Assembly (NCBI GenBank): GCA_036245805.1
Contig: BTRK01000005.1
Coordinates: 16,716,984 to 16,780,983, forward strand
Direction of reading: 5' to 3'
DNA length: 64,000 nucleotides
From: Pristionchus mayeri
Taxonomy: Eukaryota > Nematoda > Chromadorea > Rhabditida > Neodiplogasteridae
Part shown: positions 13,241 through 26,300 of the stretch, piece after piece
How positions within the stretch are numbered: the stretch's first letter is position 1
Layout of the letters: each line of letters begins with the position of its first letter
The notes under the pieces: generated by a model
The model's input: only the letters and a program-made list of their open reading frames with translations
What the model was told of the DNA's origin: nothing
Databases searched by the model: none
Translations under genes and position numbers: made by a program

Positions 13241-14155
13241 TAAGGTTGTTGCAAAAGTCTTGCGGTTTTTTTTGTCCTCAATTTGAACTATCATAATTCT
13301 TTTCTCTCAAATCTCAATGACCAACAAACATAGCGGTGTTTAGAGGTATGCTTGTACTTTACATGCATACATTTCAATCAATCCGATATCGTGACCAACG
13401 CGATAAATTATGATGAACACGATTGCAATTCATTCTCAAAATTTTAAAAATTAAACGTATTTTACTGGATATTTGCTGGCAAAATTCACGAAACCTGCTC
13501 ATACTGATGTCTGGGAAGTATCACGTATACCCTTCCAGAAAATATGTTTCAACTGTGTCTCGATTAAGAATGGACCGAATTACATGCTATTGAAAATATG
13601 CTGTCGATTCTGGTTACATGAAACTTGTTCAGATTTTTTTGCATCGAAGACCATGTATATAGGCTCCACTATGAGTGCGCTATATTCTCCCACCAAGAGG
13701 TTTCATACACAGAAAAAATATTGGCGCTTGCATCTTTCTCGTTTCAGAAAATTTGAATTTCATATTTTTCAAAAATATGCGAAATCAACATAAAAATGCA
13801 AAATGTAGTCATGTACAGTTCGACGCATTCCTTGAAAGGATGCAACTTCGATTATTCATGAGAAAAAGTATGTATAGGGTAAAGATGGAAGCTTCATATA
13901 ACCACCAGGAATTGAGCATTCATGCTTCAGAGGAAACAGAATATTGAAAAATGTGTCGTTTTCGATGGATAAATTTTCGCAATTTTAACTTTGTCCTGTT
14001 CTCGCCTCCCCGACTGGGCAATGCTGATAGGGTGCGCATATGAAAGAGTATACAAGGCCTCATTAGTAATCAATATTCGGAAGTTCATCAGTCCAACTGA
14101 AATGAAGGTGGAAGGCAAAATGTCAAAAAACCGCAAGACTTTTGCAACAACCTTA
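13241..14155. mobile_element. Mariner-like non-autonomous DNA element, family 2
   Basis: TIRs begin AGGTTGTTGCAAAAGTCTTG at 13243, with the inverse copy ending at 14153, and TA is duplicated on both sides (13241-13242, 14154-14155). The 911 bp interior has short ORFs with no transposase catalytic motif that I recognise. It lies between the 5' end of the ABCA gene and the first microprotein gene. Confidence 0.85.
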
Positions 14156-14249
14156 TAGTTCAATTTGACATTGGCGCATTCCAAGGTCTCTTGTACTAAC
14201 CGTGTTCGTGTTGATGGATTGACGTCACTTTTTCCTCACTGTTCGTGAT

Positions 14250-14600
14250 CTTCTCCTATTCTTTTACGTCATTCAAGGAAGCTTCAATCCGACAAGACCA
14301 TCTCCTCGCTTGGCCATCTCCATGGTTGCCCCCTTTTTTCCCGAATATGAGAGTGGATGAGACTGGCTGAATCTCTCCTTTTTTCACAGTCTCTCTTTCT
14401 CTCTGACTGGAGAAAGAGTGTGCAGAAGGAAGACTGGAGAAGAGACTCGTCAAGACTGTCAGAAATGAGGTGCAATCGGGGGAGGAGACAAGGCAAGAAA
14501 GAGGCCCCCGCTATACATCGTCCTTCTTCGTTGAAGTAGGCTGCTCCCTCTTTTGTCCTTCTGCAAATAGAGGTGAGCTTCATCTGCTATCACGTATTTT
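14250..14600 (+). promoter_or_regulatory. Upstream/5' UTR region shared by two microprotein genes
   Basis: This stretch resembles 19370-19690 upstream of the second paralog. Shared pieces are cgcttggccatctccat, cccgaatatgagagtg, a TCTCTCTTTCTCT tract, and an 'aaatagaggtga' segment that looks like a 5' UTR exon end with donor. The latter is spliced to the acceptor just before the ATG (atttccag|aATGG). The duplication therefore includes promoter and leader, not only the coding exons. Confidence 0.5.
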
Positions 14601-14755
14601 TCATAAGCTATCACCCATACAAAAACAACTTCTAAATAGCATAGGTTCCCCACGTACGTACCGGTAAAAACCTAGTAGCAACCCATGACTTCCCATTTCA
14701 CGCCTGAGACTCATCAAATCGATATTTAGCTCCCCCCAACATTCCAATTTCCAGA

Positions 14756-17700
14756 ATGGATTGGCCTCTGATTACTGGGATCGTCGTGGCAGGTGCCGTA
14801 GTCTGCATTATCCTGATCAAGGCATATTATTGATCTTTGATCTTTTATTTCTCTTTCTTTTCCAGGTCGGCTGCTACTGCGTGAAAAAACACCAATCCCA
14901 GGTGAGAAATAATTGCCAAAATTATATTAAAGCATTATCACACGTATCACGAGTCAGTGGATGAAAAGCGACTACCCCGGGAACATTTAAAAAAAAGTTG
15001 TGCTAGATTTGACTCATATTATAGTGGTAGAATACTCTAGGCATAATATTTCGAAAAATTTGGGTCATTGGTCCCAGAGCCGTCAATTAGGAATTCTCCG
15101 GTTTTGCACCTGGCTACGCTTTTCAGCTCCCAGATGAGCTCCCAGATGATTTCAGCTCCCAGATGAGCTAGAAGGCTGTCATCGGGCTCAAAATTCGCGG
15201 AAAATTATTTCCAGAAACTTTTACGTTGACAACTTTCTTGCTTAACCATTATTGACGATGTTATATGCGAAAAACCAGATTCTAGATCAATTACATAATG
15301 TTTTCACCTCAAACATGAGAGATACTACAGATTTTTATTGTTGAATATAGTAGTAGAAGTCAATATGTATAGATTAAAATTAGGGAAGAAGCAATCATCC
15401 TACCCCCTTTTGATGAAAATTTTGGTCAAATGTGAGATATTGCTGAATCTCAATGTTATTTTCGATAAATTGACTTACACACCGAATCTCAAATAAAGCA
15501 ATTTGTAATTCCATACATCATCCATCAATGTAAGTTAGATGGCAGTGAAAGAGTGTGAAATCAGCGTGTTCGAAAAAATCGGTTTTCGAAACCTCGATTT
15601 TTCTCAAGTTTGAGCATTATATTCTTTCCAAATATAAGAACACGCCAATCATCTCCCTATAGAAATTAAACTATTTACCGGTATGTGTAAGATAATCGAG
15701 GAATGGTAGGTTCCTATGCTTTCCAAAGTCGAAATTTCGGGGCTCAGAAACGCAAGATTGATATAATAAAATATTGTTAAATTAGATTTTATCAAGATTC
15801 GTGCGCACACATGGTAGATATGGTGATGGAAAATCATATTACGGTGTGTTCAATGAAAATTAAATGAGGAATAGATACATTTGTGGAAAATCAAAGATTT
15901 ATAAATACTTAAAATTCAAAGAAAATCAGCATTTGAAATTTTAACATTTTATGAGTGTTATTAGAACAAATATGATTTACTATGAATTTACATGTTGAAA
16001 TCCGACAACATTTTATAAATCTTTTAGTTAAAATCGAATTTAACAATATTTTATTATATCAATGTTGCGTTTTTGAGCCACGAAATTTCGACTTTGGAAA
16101 GCATAGGAACCTAACATTCCTCGATCATCTTACACATACCGGTAAATAGTTTAATTTCTATAGGGAGATGATTGGCGTGTTCTTATATTTGAAAAGAATA
16201 TAATGCTCAAACTTGAGAAAAATCGAGGTTTCGAAAACCGATTTTTTCGAACACGCTGATTTCACACTCTTTCACTGCCATCTAACTTACATTGATGAAA
16301 GATGTATGGAATTACAAATTGCTTTATTTGAGATTTGGTGTGTAAGTCAATTTATCGAAAATAACGTTGAGATTCAGCAATATCTCACATTTGACCAAAA
16401 TTTTCATCAAAAGGGGGTAGGATGATTGCTTCTTTCCTAATTTTAATCTATACATATTGACTTCTACTACTATATTCAACAATAAAAATCTGTAGTATCT
16501 CTCATCTTTGAGGTGAAAACATTATTTAGTTGACATAGAATCTGGTTTTTCGCAGATAACATCGTTAATAATGGTCAAGCAAGAAAGTTGTCAACATAAA
16601 AGTTTCTGGAAATAATTTTCCGCGAATTTTAAGCCCAACGCCATCATTCTAGCTCATCTGGGAGCTGAAATACAGTGTAGCCTGGTGCAAAACCGGAGAA
16701 TTCCTGGTTGACGGATCTGGGACCAATGACCCAAATTTTTCGAAATCTTATGCCTAGGGTGTTCTACCACTATAATATGAGTTAAATCTAGCACAACTTT
16801 TTTAAAAATGTTCCCGCACACATCCACTGGCTCGTGATACGTGTGTTATATTAAATTTTGGAGGTGCAATTCAAAGTCACCTAAAATCCTATCAGTACAG
16901 ATCCGTAAGATATTGTAGCGGTATAGTTCACACTTATAATCAAATGTTCGAATTGTGCCATGCTCGTTAACCACGAACGAATTTTTTACGAAAATTTTGA
17001 AAGAGTTGGGCTCGCTGTTTCTTTGTAGGGAATAGGCTGGATATCTTCACATACATTATTGAGAATACCCTTGAATGCTCTTTCAAAAAAGTACACAATC
17101 CCAGGATTAGAGAATTGCAAATGAGCGATGTAGAAAAGAAATCACACTTGAGTTGGCAACTTTCTTACCTTTTATGTTATAGTGACTGGCTTTTGTATAG
17201 GAGCGCTTCAATCTTACTTTATGGGGTAACTTTACCATTCGTGAAATTTGGGACCTCGCGTCATCCCCTTTTCAAAAATGAGATTTATTGAAAAATCCGG
17301 ATATTGGCCTCACCTATCAAAATTTTGACTTTTAGTGGTTATTTTTGGAGCACCATTTCTGAATTCGCAGGAATACCATTACTATGCGAAGCTAATAAGG
17401 GATAGTACGAGGGTAGCTGATGCTGATAAACGCACAAATGTGGGACCTACATCTATCATCTAATCAAGAAGCTTTGAAATACACTGATTCCGATGTGTAA
17501 ATTTCATCATATAAGTGTTGATGACTGCAGCTTGCGATTGTAATGATGAAAGTCCACCATAAAGCAAATATGAGCTCCTCCTGTAGGAAGCTTTACGATG
17601 AGATAGGTTTGATTTCGATAGGCCAGTGTGTGCGGATGCGCAGTAAACGAAACACATTTTGGTCATGGCGAACTGAAAACGACTCTGACCTTATTTGAAC

Positions 17701-18069
17701 ATGTCTTCTGTGCCAAATCCGAATCACATGTTTTATTGTGATGTAGGTTCATCACACTTCACGGTAGTGTTTATTATTTTGCCCAATCACGACTCACTGG
17801 AAAGATCTAATCTGAGAAAGTCGCAGCTACATTCGTAGCTACGGATACTTTGACTTCAAATGACCTCTAGGCCCTCTCAAGAGGCCTGGACTAAAGTGCG
17901 CTAAAGAGAGCATCCATGCACTAATAATATGTAAATATCAAAATGATAATCAATTAGAACCAAAGACCAGAATATGCGGAACATTTAAAAGTAAAAATTG
18001 GAAAAAACTTATGACTCAACCTGATAAATTGCTCATATATTTGTTTAGGAAGAGGCTCCACGTGCATGA
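14756..18069 (+). CDS. Small single-pass membrane microprotein (paralog A), interrupted by a foldback element in its second intron
   Basis: Three exons, 14756-14821, 14866-14901 and 18049-18069, give about 40 residues. An N-terminal MDWPLI leads into a hydrophobic helix (TGIVVAGAVVCIILIK) and a Cys/Lys-rich cytoplasmic-type tail (VGCYCVKKHQSQ), ending EEAPRA and TGA. The first intron starts GC rather than GT (AAG|GCATATT) and carries the TTGATCTTTGATCT motif before its acceptor. The second intron is 3.1 kb because a foldback repeat sits in it. The last exon is inferred from frame and the acceptor ttgtttag. Paralog B at 19766 shares the first exon almost exactly, and conserved 3' sequence (gggataaatctatttgttgg at 18138) supports the gene extent. 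I do not recognise the family, and the function is unknown. Confidence 0.6.
14915..16863. mobile_element. Foldback-type inverted repeat element (~0.85 kb arms)
   Basis: The left arm (about 14915-15790) and right arm (about 16031-16863) are near-perfect inverted copies around a ~240 bp AT-rich loop. Outer ends match as CACGTATCACGAGTCAGTGG against CCACTGGCTCGTGATACGTG. Inner parts include the unit ctttccaaagtcgaaatttc and its complement. The left arm has a local duplication of 'cagctcccagatgagct' that the right arm lacks. No transposase is encoded. The element lies in the long intron of the microprotein gene and could form a very stable hairpin in the pre-mRNA. Confidence 0.85.
16864..18048. 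other. AT-rich intronic sequence without recognised coding content
   Basis: This lies between the foldback element and the last exon of the first microprotein gene. I see only short ORFs without family features and no clear repeat ends. Confidence 0.5.
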
Positions 18070-19365
18070 GAGCGCTGCAAATCTATTCTACAGCACAATC
18101 GAATATTCTTACTCATAATAAGTATACTGTAAGAATGGGATAAATCTATTTGTTGGGAGTTTCTTCCTTCGCTGAATGAATGTCGTGCAGTTATGATGAA
18201 TCACTTATTATCTTTTTTGCATGAGTTTGTTGGTGAAATCGAAGATGATATCAGTAAGAGACTCTGTCGAATGGTTAATTGTACGTAGTCCCAGCGAGAT
18301 TCAAATTGAGAGAGGAACAATGCAGAATGAAATCTAAATGTTCTCATCGCCGATTTGTTAAGGTTGACGGAGCATTTGTGAAGAGAGAAAAGAACGAGGA
18401 AATACTTCGCTTTTAGAAAGATTGCATGTTACTTGTATGAAATGTATTTCCAAAAATCCAATAGACTGAGGTGGACAAGATCTCCGTTTCCTACTGATAT
18501 GTTGTATGATAAAAGCTGCAATATTAAAAAATCTACGCTGAAATTCGCAAACAATACTGCACTTCGTTTTCCTCCTATACAACGAGGGGACCCACTTAAG
18601 GACCCCATCTCGAAGAAGAAGACTTTAATGAGAAGACCTCGATCTCCATGGCTGCAGTACTTCAGATGAATGGAAAAACGTGCAGCGGCGCATTGGAGGA
18701 AGTTGATGCAGTGAGAACCGAGGTAGAACACAGGAAGGATGAAAGCGAAATGTCTTTAGTTTGGTCCCTCTCTCTATTCTTCCCTCTTTCCTCCCCGTCC
18801 ATCCCACTGGCACTTACCTGGTTAAGGATGCAGTTCAAAGCTCTTCCTTCTCTGTCCCGTATCCTCGCTACTGCGCTTTTCATTTTGAACATTAACACTC
18901 ACCGAAGTATGAGCTGAGTATGGTCCTGTATTGAGCAGTATGCAACCTTGCAATCTGTGAGGGGAGAGAAGTGAATAGAAGGTTCGCTCAGTCCTCCTCC
19001 ATCAATGGGTTTCTTCCTCTCACAATAACTCTCTCTTCCAGTTCACAACCTACAGTGTCATCATCCCTCCTCCAGTCACTGATCCCATTGAATCTGATAC
19101 GATCACATGTAATGGTGCAGGCACGGCAAGGACATATTTCGGCTTCGATCTCTCTGTAGTGAACTGCGCTTGATACTAACTTCAAATGAGTTTCATCATG
19201 TTTCTTCTTCTCAAGCTTAATTTGTTGTTAATAAACTTGCAAACTAGCCTCGCGATCGAATAAATACGTATTTCTTCACATATATTTTTTTCGCAAGTTC
19301 TAGATCTCGATTTGGTGCTTTGGTATATTCTAGGTATCTTTGGTATTTGAATGCTACTGAATGAT
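18070..19365. other. Intergenic stretch between microprotein paralogs
   Basis: The start (18070-18230) resembles the 3' UTRs of the other paralogs. The rest carries short ORFs on both strands, for example MAAVLQMNGKTCSGALEE at 18648, that I cannot connect into a gene. Confidence 0.4.
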
Positions 19366-19765
19366 ACATCAGTTGAGCAGCGTTTCACTCGCTTGGCCAT
19401 CTCCATAGTTGCTCTCTTCTCCCCGAATATGAGAGTGAGTAGAGTGCCTGCCTCTCTCTTCTTCGTACTCTCTTCCTCTTTCTGAACGGAGAGATATGGT
19501 GCGAAATGAAGAACGTTCGATCGCATTGCACTAAGAAGAGACACGTAAAGACTGTCGCAAATGAGATGTATTCGGGGATGGATGAGAAGTGAGTGGGGAG
19601 AAGCACTCACTACATCATTATTCTCCGTTGCCGTAAGATGCCCAACCGATCCACCGTGAAGAAATAGAGGTGATCATCTGGTTTCCCACTATCACACCTG
19701 ATGAACAAGCACACAAAGTTCTTGTACAACACTATGATTTTTTGAAACCTGTCTCAACTTCCAAA

Positions 19766-19908
19766 ATGGATTGGCCACTAATTTCTGGAATCGTCGTGGC
19801 GGGTTTTGCAATCTGCCTATGCTTGATCAAGGTAAATATTTGGTCGATCTTGGATCACTCTCCCTTTTCCAGCTCGGCTACTACTGCTGGAGTCGTGACA
19901 CTGACTAA
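19766..19908 (+). CDS. Small single-pass membrane microprotein (paralog B)
   Basis: Two exons (19766-19831 and 19873-19908) encode 33 residues: MDWPLISGIVVAGF, a hydrophobic continuation AICLCLIK, then LGYYCWSRDTD and TAA. The N-terminal exon is nearly identical to paralog A at 14756. The 41 nt intron has a variant GATCTTGGATC motif upstream of ttttccag. At the place where paralog A has its second donor (CAG|gtgag), this copy reads CACAG|tgag, so the donor has lost a base and an in-frame stop lies just before it. An alternative donor (AGTC|gtgac) joined to the acceptor before 19961 would give a longer tail resembling that of gene C (KLRSC against KLHSA). Family unrecognised. Confidence 0.55.
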
Positions 19909-20893
19909 GCACAGTGAGAACTCATTGATATTGTTATTACAAAATTCTTAATTTCGCAGATACCTGCTCACAGAAGCTTCGTTCATGTGTACTATCAAAT
20001 ACCCTTCATCATACGATCTAAGGATACTGTAGATCTGAGGGGGATAAATATATTTGTTGGAGCCTCTTCGTTCTGTGAAACGAATCCTGTTTGGACGACA
20101 CATTGTCATTGTGATACTATGATGGACTTCATCTCACTATGGTCGGTATTTTTGGCTGGGCCCGAGCGTCCCCTCATTTCACATGCCATCTCACTCTGTA
20201 TGAACTTGCTCTTTACGGATGAAGCTTAGTCATTATGAAATGAACTATTTTTTGTACTTATATCGCCCCCTTCCAATCCCCAAAATTCCCTTGATGTCAC
20301 TCCACCGAGCTTTATCTCCATGGCAGCATTGCTCGCGATGGATGGAAAAGCAACGACAGGGCGAGGGAGGAGAAGAGACTGTTGAGGAAGACTAATTTCC
20401 CGACAGGAGGAGATGTAGACTAAGGAGAAGTCCTCAGAAAGGGCGTTTCTTCACTCGAAGTAAGACGGCCAGCCCTCCAAAGACATGCGAAACTCCACCG
20501 CAAGAGGAAAGACTCTGCTACCTCCGTACACGGAAAGACCACAGAGTCGATAGGGAGTTTCCTAGCAAGACCTACCGCAGTCAAAAGATGAAAAATCCAG
20601 TTTCCTTTTTTCAAACAAATTTGCTGTCACCTTCTGTGGGGTAGAGGAATGAGCTTCAGAAACGACATGTGGTTGATCGATCCCCATTATGAATACAGCA
20701 ATTCACTTCCTGGAGAACGAATTTGGCAGCAAATTTGAAAAGTACCTTTTGTATTTCCTTCTCTATCGACTGCGCTAATTCTGAGTTCGAAATTACACCG
20801 TGGTCTGGTTAGTCTTATAAACTGTGCGCTTTCCATGATTTTTACACCTGTCTAATTTAACGAGAAGAGTAAAATATAATCAATATCCTAGAC

Positions 20894-21187
20894 ATGGGAG
20901 CCCGCGTGGAAACCCCCGTGTGGTACACAGTACTCTCCATAATTGGTACCGCCATTATGTTCTGTTGCCTGATGTTGCGAGTGAGTGATTGATCGGTGAT
21001 CTTTGAACTTTGATCTTTCTCCTTCATCAGTGTGCGTGTGAGTGCATCGGCAAGTCTGGTCGACCCAATACAGTCAACCCAGGTGAGCCTTTTTACTTTC
21101 CTCTATAATTTCATGACACTTGTAGCGTGATCACTCGTCACAGACAAGCTTCATTCAGCGTTGCCTACCAGCATATTCCTCGAGTAG
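20894..21187 (+). CDS. Small single-pass membrane microprotein with Cys-rich stretch (paralog C)
   Basis: Three exons (20894-20980, 21031-21082, 21144-21187) give a 60-residue protein. MGARVETPVWYTV is followed by a helix (LSIIGTAIMFCCLML), then RCACECIGKSGRP and a polar tail ending IFLE and TAG. The exon plan and the 3' sequence (cgggataaacttattcactg) match the two genes upstream, so this is a more diverged member of the same tandem family. The first intron contains gatctttgaactttgatctttct directly before the acceptor. The helix-CxCxC arrangement suggests a membrane-anchored, possibly palmitoylated protein, which is inference. No known family is recognised. Confidence 0.6.
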
Positions 21188-23363
21188 TTGTAGAAAATAC
21201 CGGGATAAACTTATTCACTGTTATCTTTTCAGTCAATTTTATAAAAACAATTCGCCATAGCCTTAGAACTTTATTTTTTATATCGAATCCGAGCGATTAT
21301 TAAGCAAAAACAAGTGATCGATATATCAATGTTTGCAAAGTAGATCAACGAACGAAGAGCTGGCCTAGAATGGGGGAAGATTATCTGTCTAGTATGCCTT
21401 TTCCAGGGAGGGAAACGAGTGAGCAATTCATAGTTGCCAGTCTGCTTCTTAGCAGCCAGAACGAGATTATAACGGGATATGAGGAATATGGATGGGGAAG
21501 GGAGGGGGATTGGCAGACTACCTTCAGGATGGAATCCGTTTGCAAAACTACAGCACCTAGGGAGCGAATCAATCGATTGGTTGGAGGTACAGTATACTAT
21601 CAATATGAGAAGTGCTTTGCAACAATATTACTCTACATTAGCAATAATCTCTTAGAACTCAATTTCTCGAGTTGCGACATAGTAAACCGAAATAAGGCAC
21701 GAGTGTATTCAATATGCTTGCGAGTTGAGTGAGGGAGGGAGAGCGTGGTGAGGGACGGGCGAGGTTTGCCAATTGACACGCGGGCTAGATTCGGGATGAG
21801 CACCATTAGGAAACAAGCGCCCACTGCAGCACACAGATTACTGTAAGAGAGACACGCAAAAGGAGGGACACGAAAGGAAGAAACGGAAAGAGGGAAAGGG
21901 GTCGAGTAGGGCGAGTAGCTAGTAATGTGCACGTACACTAAGCGAGGGAGGAGCACACTCGGGGGCGACGTTTCCCAAACCTCGTCGCGGCAGACACGTG
22001 GTGCGGTGGTGTGAACCTGCAACAGGAGAGGGTTAGCGGGCTACCGTAGTAAGGCTAGTAGGAGTACCGTAACCCTCTTGCACCACTTACCGTAATCAGT
22101 TCTTGTAGGGATGGGAGCGGGTGGAATCGAGCACTCGCCGCTGTAGCATCGCGCCTAGACGAGACAACTCAGGGTTAGCAATTACGGTCGTGCGTTAATT
22201 ATCGATTGATTGATTGATTATTACTGGCTAGATGTGTGCTCAATACTCACGAAATTATTCACGATAGGTGGTTTAGATTGGGATAAATATTGTTTGCAAA
22301 TCTTGCTCATGACCCAAACTGAGAATTATCGATTGATTAGCTATAGCCAAAGTGATGCTGTGGACGATCACTATCGATTAGGCTCACAGTTACCGTACCC
22401 CTACACCAAATAATTGGCGCTGGTTGCCAAACGTCGTTGCTATTGTGTCATTGTGTGTGCGATATCGGTACAGTAGTCATGCACGCATCTACGAATCAGG
22501 TTACGGTAGCATTAGGTTATTGATTGATTAAGTTTGCGCCGCCTTGCCAGGACCAGAAACATCATTCAGGAGAGAAAGAGAGAGATTAAGGAGAGCGTGA
22601 AAGAACGGACGACTAAAGGAAAGAGAAGGAAGGGGTGGAGAACATCAGGGGAGAAAGAACATGCTAAACAGAGATAATCAAGCTCAGAGAAAGGACATTG
22701 ACCGAGGTAAGTAAATCGATAAGCAGTTATGACAGTACCAAACGATCAATAAAACTACTTGGCGATAAAGAGTGGGCACTGGAGGTTACGGTGGATTGGT
22801 TGGGGCTAGATAAGTGTACAACATTCAAACGACAACACTTGCCATTAGATAAATCGATGATAAATGATATTCGATTAGGTATAAATGAAGTGGATCGTCG
22901 TTATTGCTAGCCGTTCGAGGTTACGGTACGGTAGTGCAAGGGGGTTATATCGATTTCTATCGGGTTAGGGGTGAAATCGGCTATTCAAACTACTCAAAAG
23001 AAATTGATTGATGGCATATATTCGTTTTATTTTAAATAAATAAGTACAAGACTGAGTCAGAATAGAGTACCTTGTCTAAAGTCGGGGGGAATACCAGAGA
23101 TCTCAGCAAGAAGGTGATATTGCAAGAATAACTCATCACATGGGTCACAAGTGTCGATATGAAACGAAGAAATACAATTCAAAAAATCAACAGGGAAGAA
23201 TAAATAGGCAAGAACGATCGAGGAGGCAAGGAGGGAGACTCTATTTCTGGCAAGGTCCTCAAGTAACGAAAATATTCACGCGCGCTGTTTTTACAAAGCA
23301 AAGTCCTAAGAGGTTCTCTAGATCTGGTAAAAAGGTAGATAAATAGAAGGGTCGCTGCTCGAC
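21188..23363. other. Intergenic region with dispersed TACCGTAA/CTACAGTA motifs
   Basis: No supportable gene is seen. Copies of accgta-type motifs occur near 22043, 22065, 22090, 22388, 22500 and 22925, along with runs of 'gattgattgatt'. The right end probably contains the 3' UTR of the - strand asd-2-like gene. Confidence 0.5.
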
Positions 23364-26300
23364 TCAGGCCCATCGTCGGACTGAGTACCCACCTCCAGCT
23401 GCAGCTGCTGCGGCTGCAGCCAATCCCTCCGACGAGGCTGCGTACGCCTCTTGCGACGCCTGGTACGCACTAGCCGCCTGGCCGAGCATACCTGCAACCA
23501 GGCCATGATTTACTACTGTAATCCCTGATATTTTCACATATGTTAACCAATTCAGCAATCAACAATTACACTTATATAATATATAACTTCCTACAAACTC
23601 CCCTCCCCAATATTCAACTTTCATCACAGATGTGTCCGCACTCGGGGCAAATTTCAAAGAATAGTATCTCAAAAAGTTCAGCACCGCTTCTCCATAATTG
23701 TTCCCATAGTATAAACGAAATCAAACTTTTATAAAAATCGGTACCGTAATCGGCACCGATACCGTATCCCTGGCCGGCCGCTGCCAGCTGCTGCATCGCT
23801 GCGAGACCTCCGTCGTATCCCAGCGATTGGCTGTAAGATTGTCCGTTGGAGTATCTGCCAACGACAGAGATTCTTATTATTGATAGAATTTACTGACCCT
23901 ATTCGTTTCTAGATCGATCACCTCAATTCTTGGAAAAATCATGAATGGGAAGTGAAACAACATCTAGTTTATAAATCTAGAAAACAATACTTCGAAAGGG
24001 TAGCCTACCCGAGTAGTAGTTGCTGGTAGTCGACTGCCTGCTGGTGCTGCTGCAGGAGTGCAGCTTGCTGCACAGCAGCAGCCTGCTGCTGCTGCAGTGC
24101 CATCGAGGCGCTGCTGGTGGCGGTGCCGCGTGCAGCCGCAGCCGTCGAGGGCGACATGATGAGCGGGGCGCCTGCGAGGCCGGGGGAGCGGAGCTGTGAC
24201 TGCAGCTGCAGTTGCTGCAGCCCTCCTGCTGCCAGCTGCCCGCGAGCCTGCGCTGCGACCGCTGCAGCCTGTAGGGCGACGGCGGTGGGGATGCCTCCGG
24301 CGGCCTTGCCTGCTGCAGCTGCTGCAGCCAGCTGTGCAGCCACTTGCTGCTGCTGCTGCGTCGCGGAGCGGTAGGTGCCGTTGATGATGGCCAGCTCCAT
24401 CAGCTGCTTCCGCTTCAGCTCGTCCTCGCCCTCGGGAGCGGGCACCAGCAACTTCTTGACCTACAAGGAGATTATTGATTGATTAAAACTGATGAGTTAT
24501 CTGTAGACGATACTGAAATCCCCCAGCACTGTATGATAATTTTTGGGCTTTCTTCATCTTTGGTGATACTGTCACATTAAATTGTGTCCGACATTTAGAC
24601 AGATAGCGATATATCTTACTGGGAATGCATTCTGAGAAAAAGGAAGAGAAGGGAATGCAAGTTTTGTGTGTACTATTGGGATGAATTGATAAGTTGCGGA
24701 CTAGGAAAGAACCGTAATAACTTGAACAATCACAATCTGCTCCACCTAATTACCCAGGATTAGAAATGCGTTGTTATCTCTCCAATGCGATATGTATTGA
24801 TAGCAATAGTATAATTCGATTTTCAAATAGTTTTTGATGCAAGTTTCCGAACCTATCTACACCAATAAGCCCAAATATTACATAAATAGCATTTATTTCT
24901 AAGTCAATGTTCGGAATTGTACCGAACTTCGAAGTATTAATAAAAAATAAGTATTAAAAAAGCTACCGTACCTCATCTACGGCTCTGATCAGCTTGACTT
25001 TGGCACGATTGGGCGTGTCCTCGCATTGGATGAGCACGTGCAGTTCCTCAGAGAGATGCTCCCAGTTAGGCTTGCCTCTGCAAATTAATTAAATAAAATC
25101 TAACTAATTGCAATATGGTTTTACAAGTAATAAGTGCCAAGGGTTAACCACTAAAGAGCATTTATTGACTCTTCTTACTGAGTCAATTTAGATAAACGCT
25201 ATGCTAGTTAAACTAACAAGTAAACGAAATAAATCTGCGACTACAGTACCCCTACAGTACACCTCACCTGTTCATCTCCTCCTTCTTCTTGTCCCTCATC
25301 GATCCTCGTCCTCGCACCATAATCTTGCAGCCAGTCTCCTGCTCGAGTTGCTTCGCTGTCATTCCACGCGGACCGAGGATACGACCGACGAAGTTGTACT
25401 GTAATTTATGAAATGAGTTCAGTTCAAATTATGGAAAAATGCACCCATGGGTATGCCATCCCCATATTCCCTTACCCAATTCTAACTTAATTACATTGCA
25501 TAATACAGTGAGGGTATATTCCATGCAACAGTAGTTCTAAGCGATCATTTGGCTTCTTTTCAACGGAAATGTTCATTTATTGATAAGCTAAGATAAGTTC
25601 GAAGCTAGAAAAGATACTCCAATCTCACTAGAATAGTAAGTAACTCACATCGGGATGTTCCTTGGCGGGCACGAAGACCTTCTCAGTGATCACTTGCGCC
25701 TCTCCCTCTGCCTCGGGCAACTGCAACTCGTCCTTCTTCGTGAACTCGAACTGGAAGAGAGCCACGCGCACTCGACTGATTTCTGCAATATCAATATTTA
25801 AAATCAATAAAAATATCCCCTTGGCACAGTCCACATTCCGTCTATCATCACATTTCCATAAAAAAATAAGACTCGAAGTGCGTACCTTCATCCGCTAACC
25901 GCTCAAGGTGGTGGAAGACGTTGGGGAAGGCGGCGAGCTGCTTCTTGTCCTAGAATAATTTATTTATGGCTAGTTAAAAGTGTTTGGAGAAGAAAATACT
26001 AATGTCATTTAGAAACATTGCAAAGTGCGAGAGAAAATAGACGAACCTTGAGGAGTTGTGATAGGTAGTCGATCGAGTACGTCTGCTGATTCGTCGAGGA
26101 ACCGGCGACGACGCCAGAGAGATCTGGAATACGGATAATTAGCAAGTAATTAACTAATTAAGAGATCAAACCATAAAAAGGTGAAATAAATCACAGTTCT
26201 CATCGTTGACAACTTCAGTTTCCTCCTCTTCGAACAGAGGAGTGGGAGAGGACGTGAGCAAACTACGTATACTGCCGTACCGCTTCATCACGGAGGAAAA

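Noticed and set aside
24117..24384. Ala/Cys-rich + strand ORFs
   Set aside because: They are antisense shadows of the Gln/Ala-rich exon of the asd-2-like gene.
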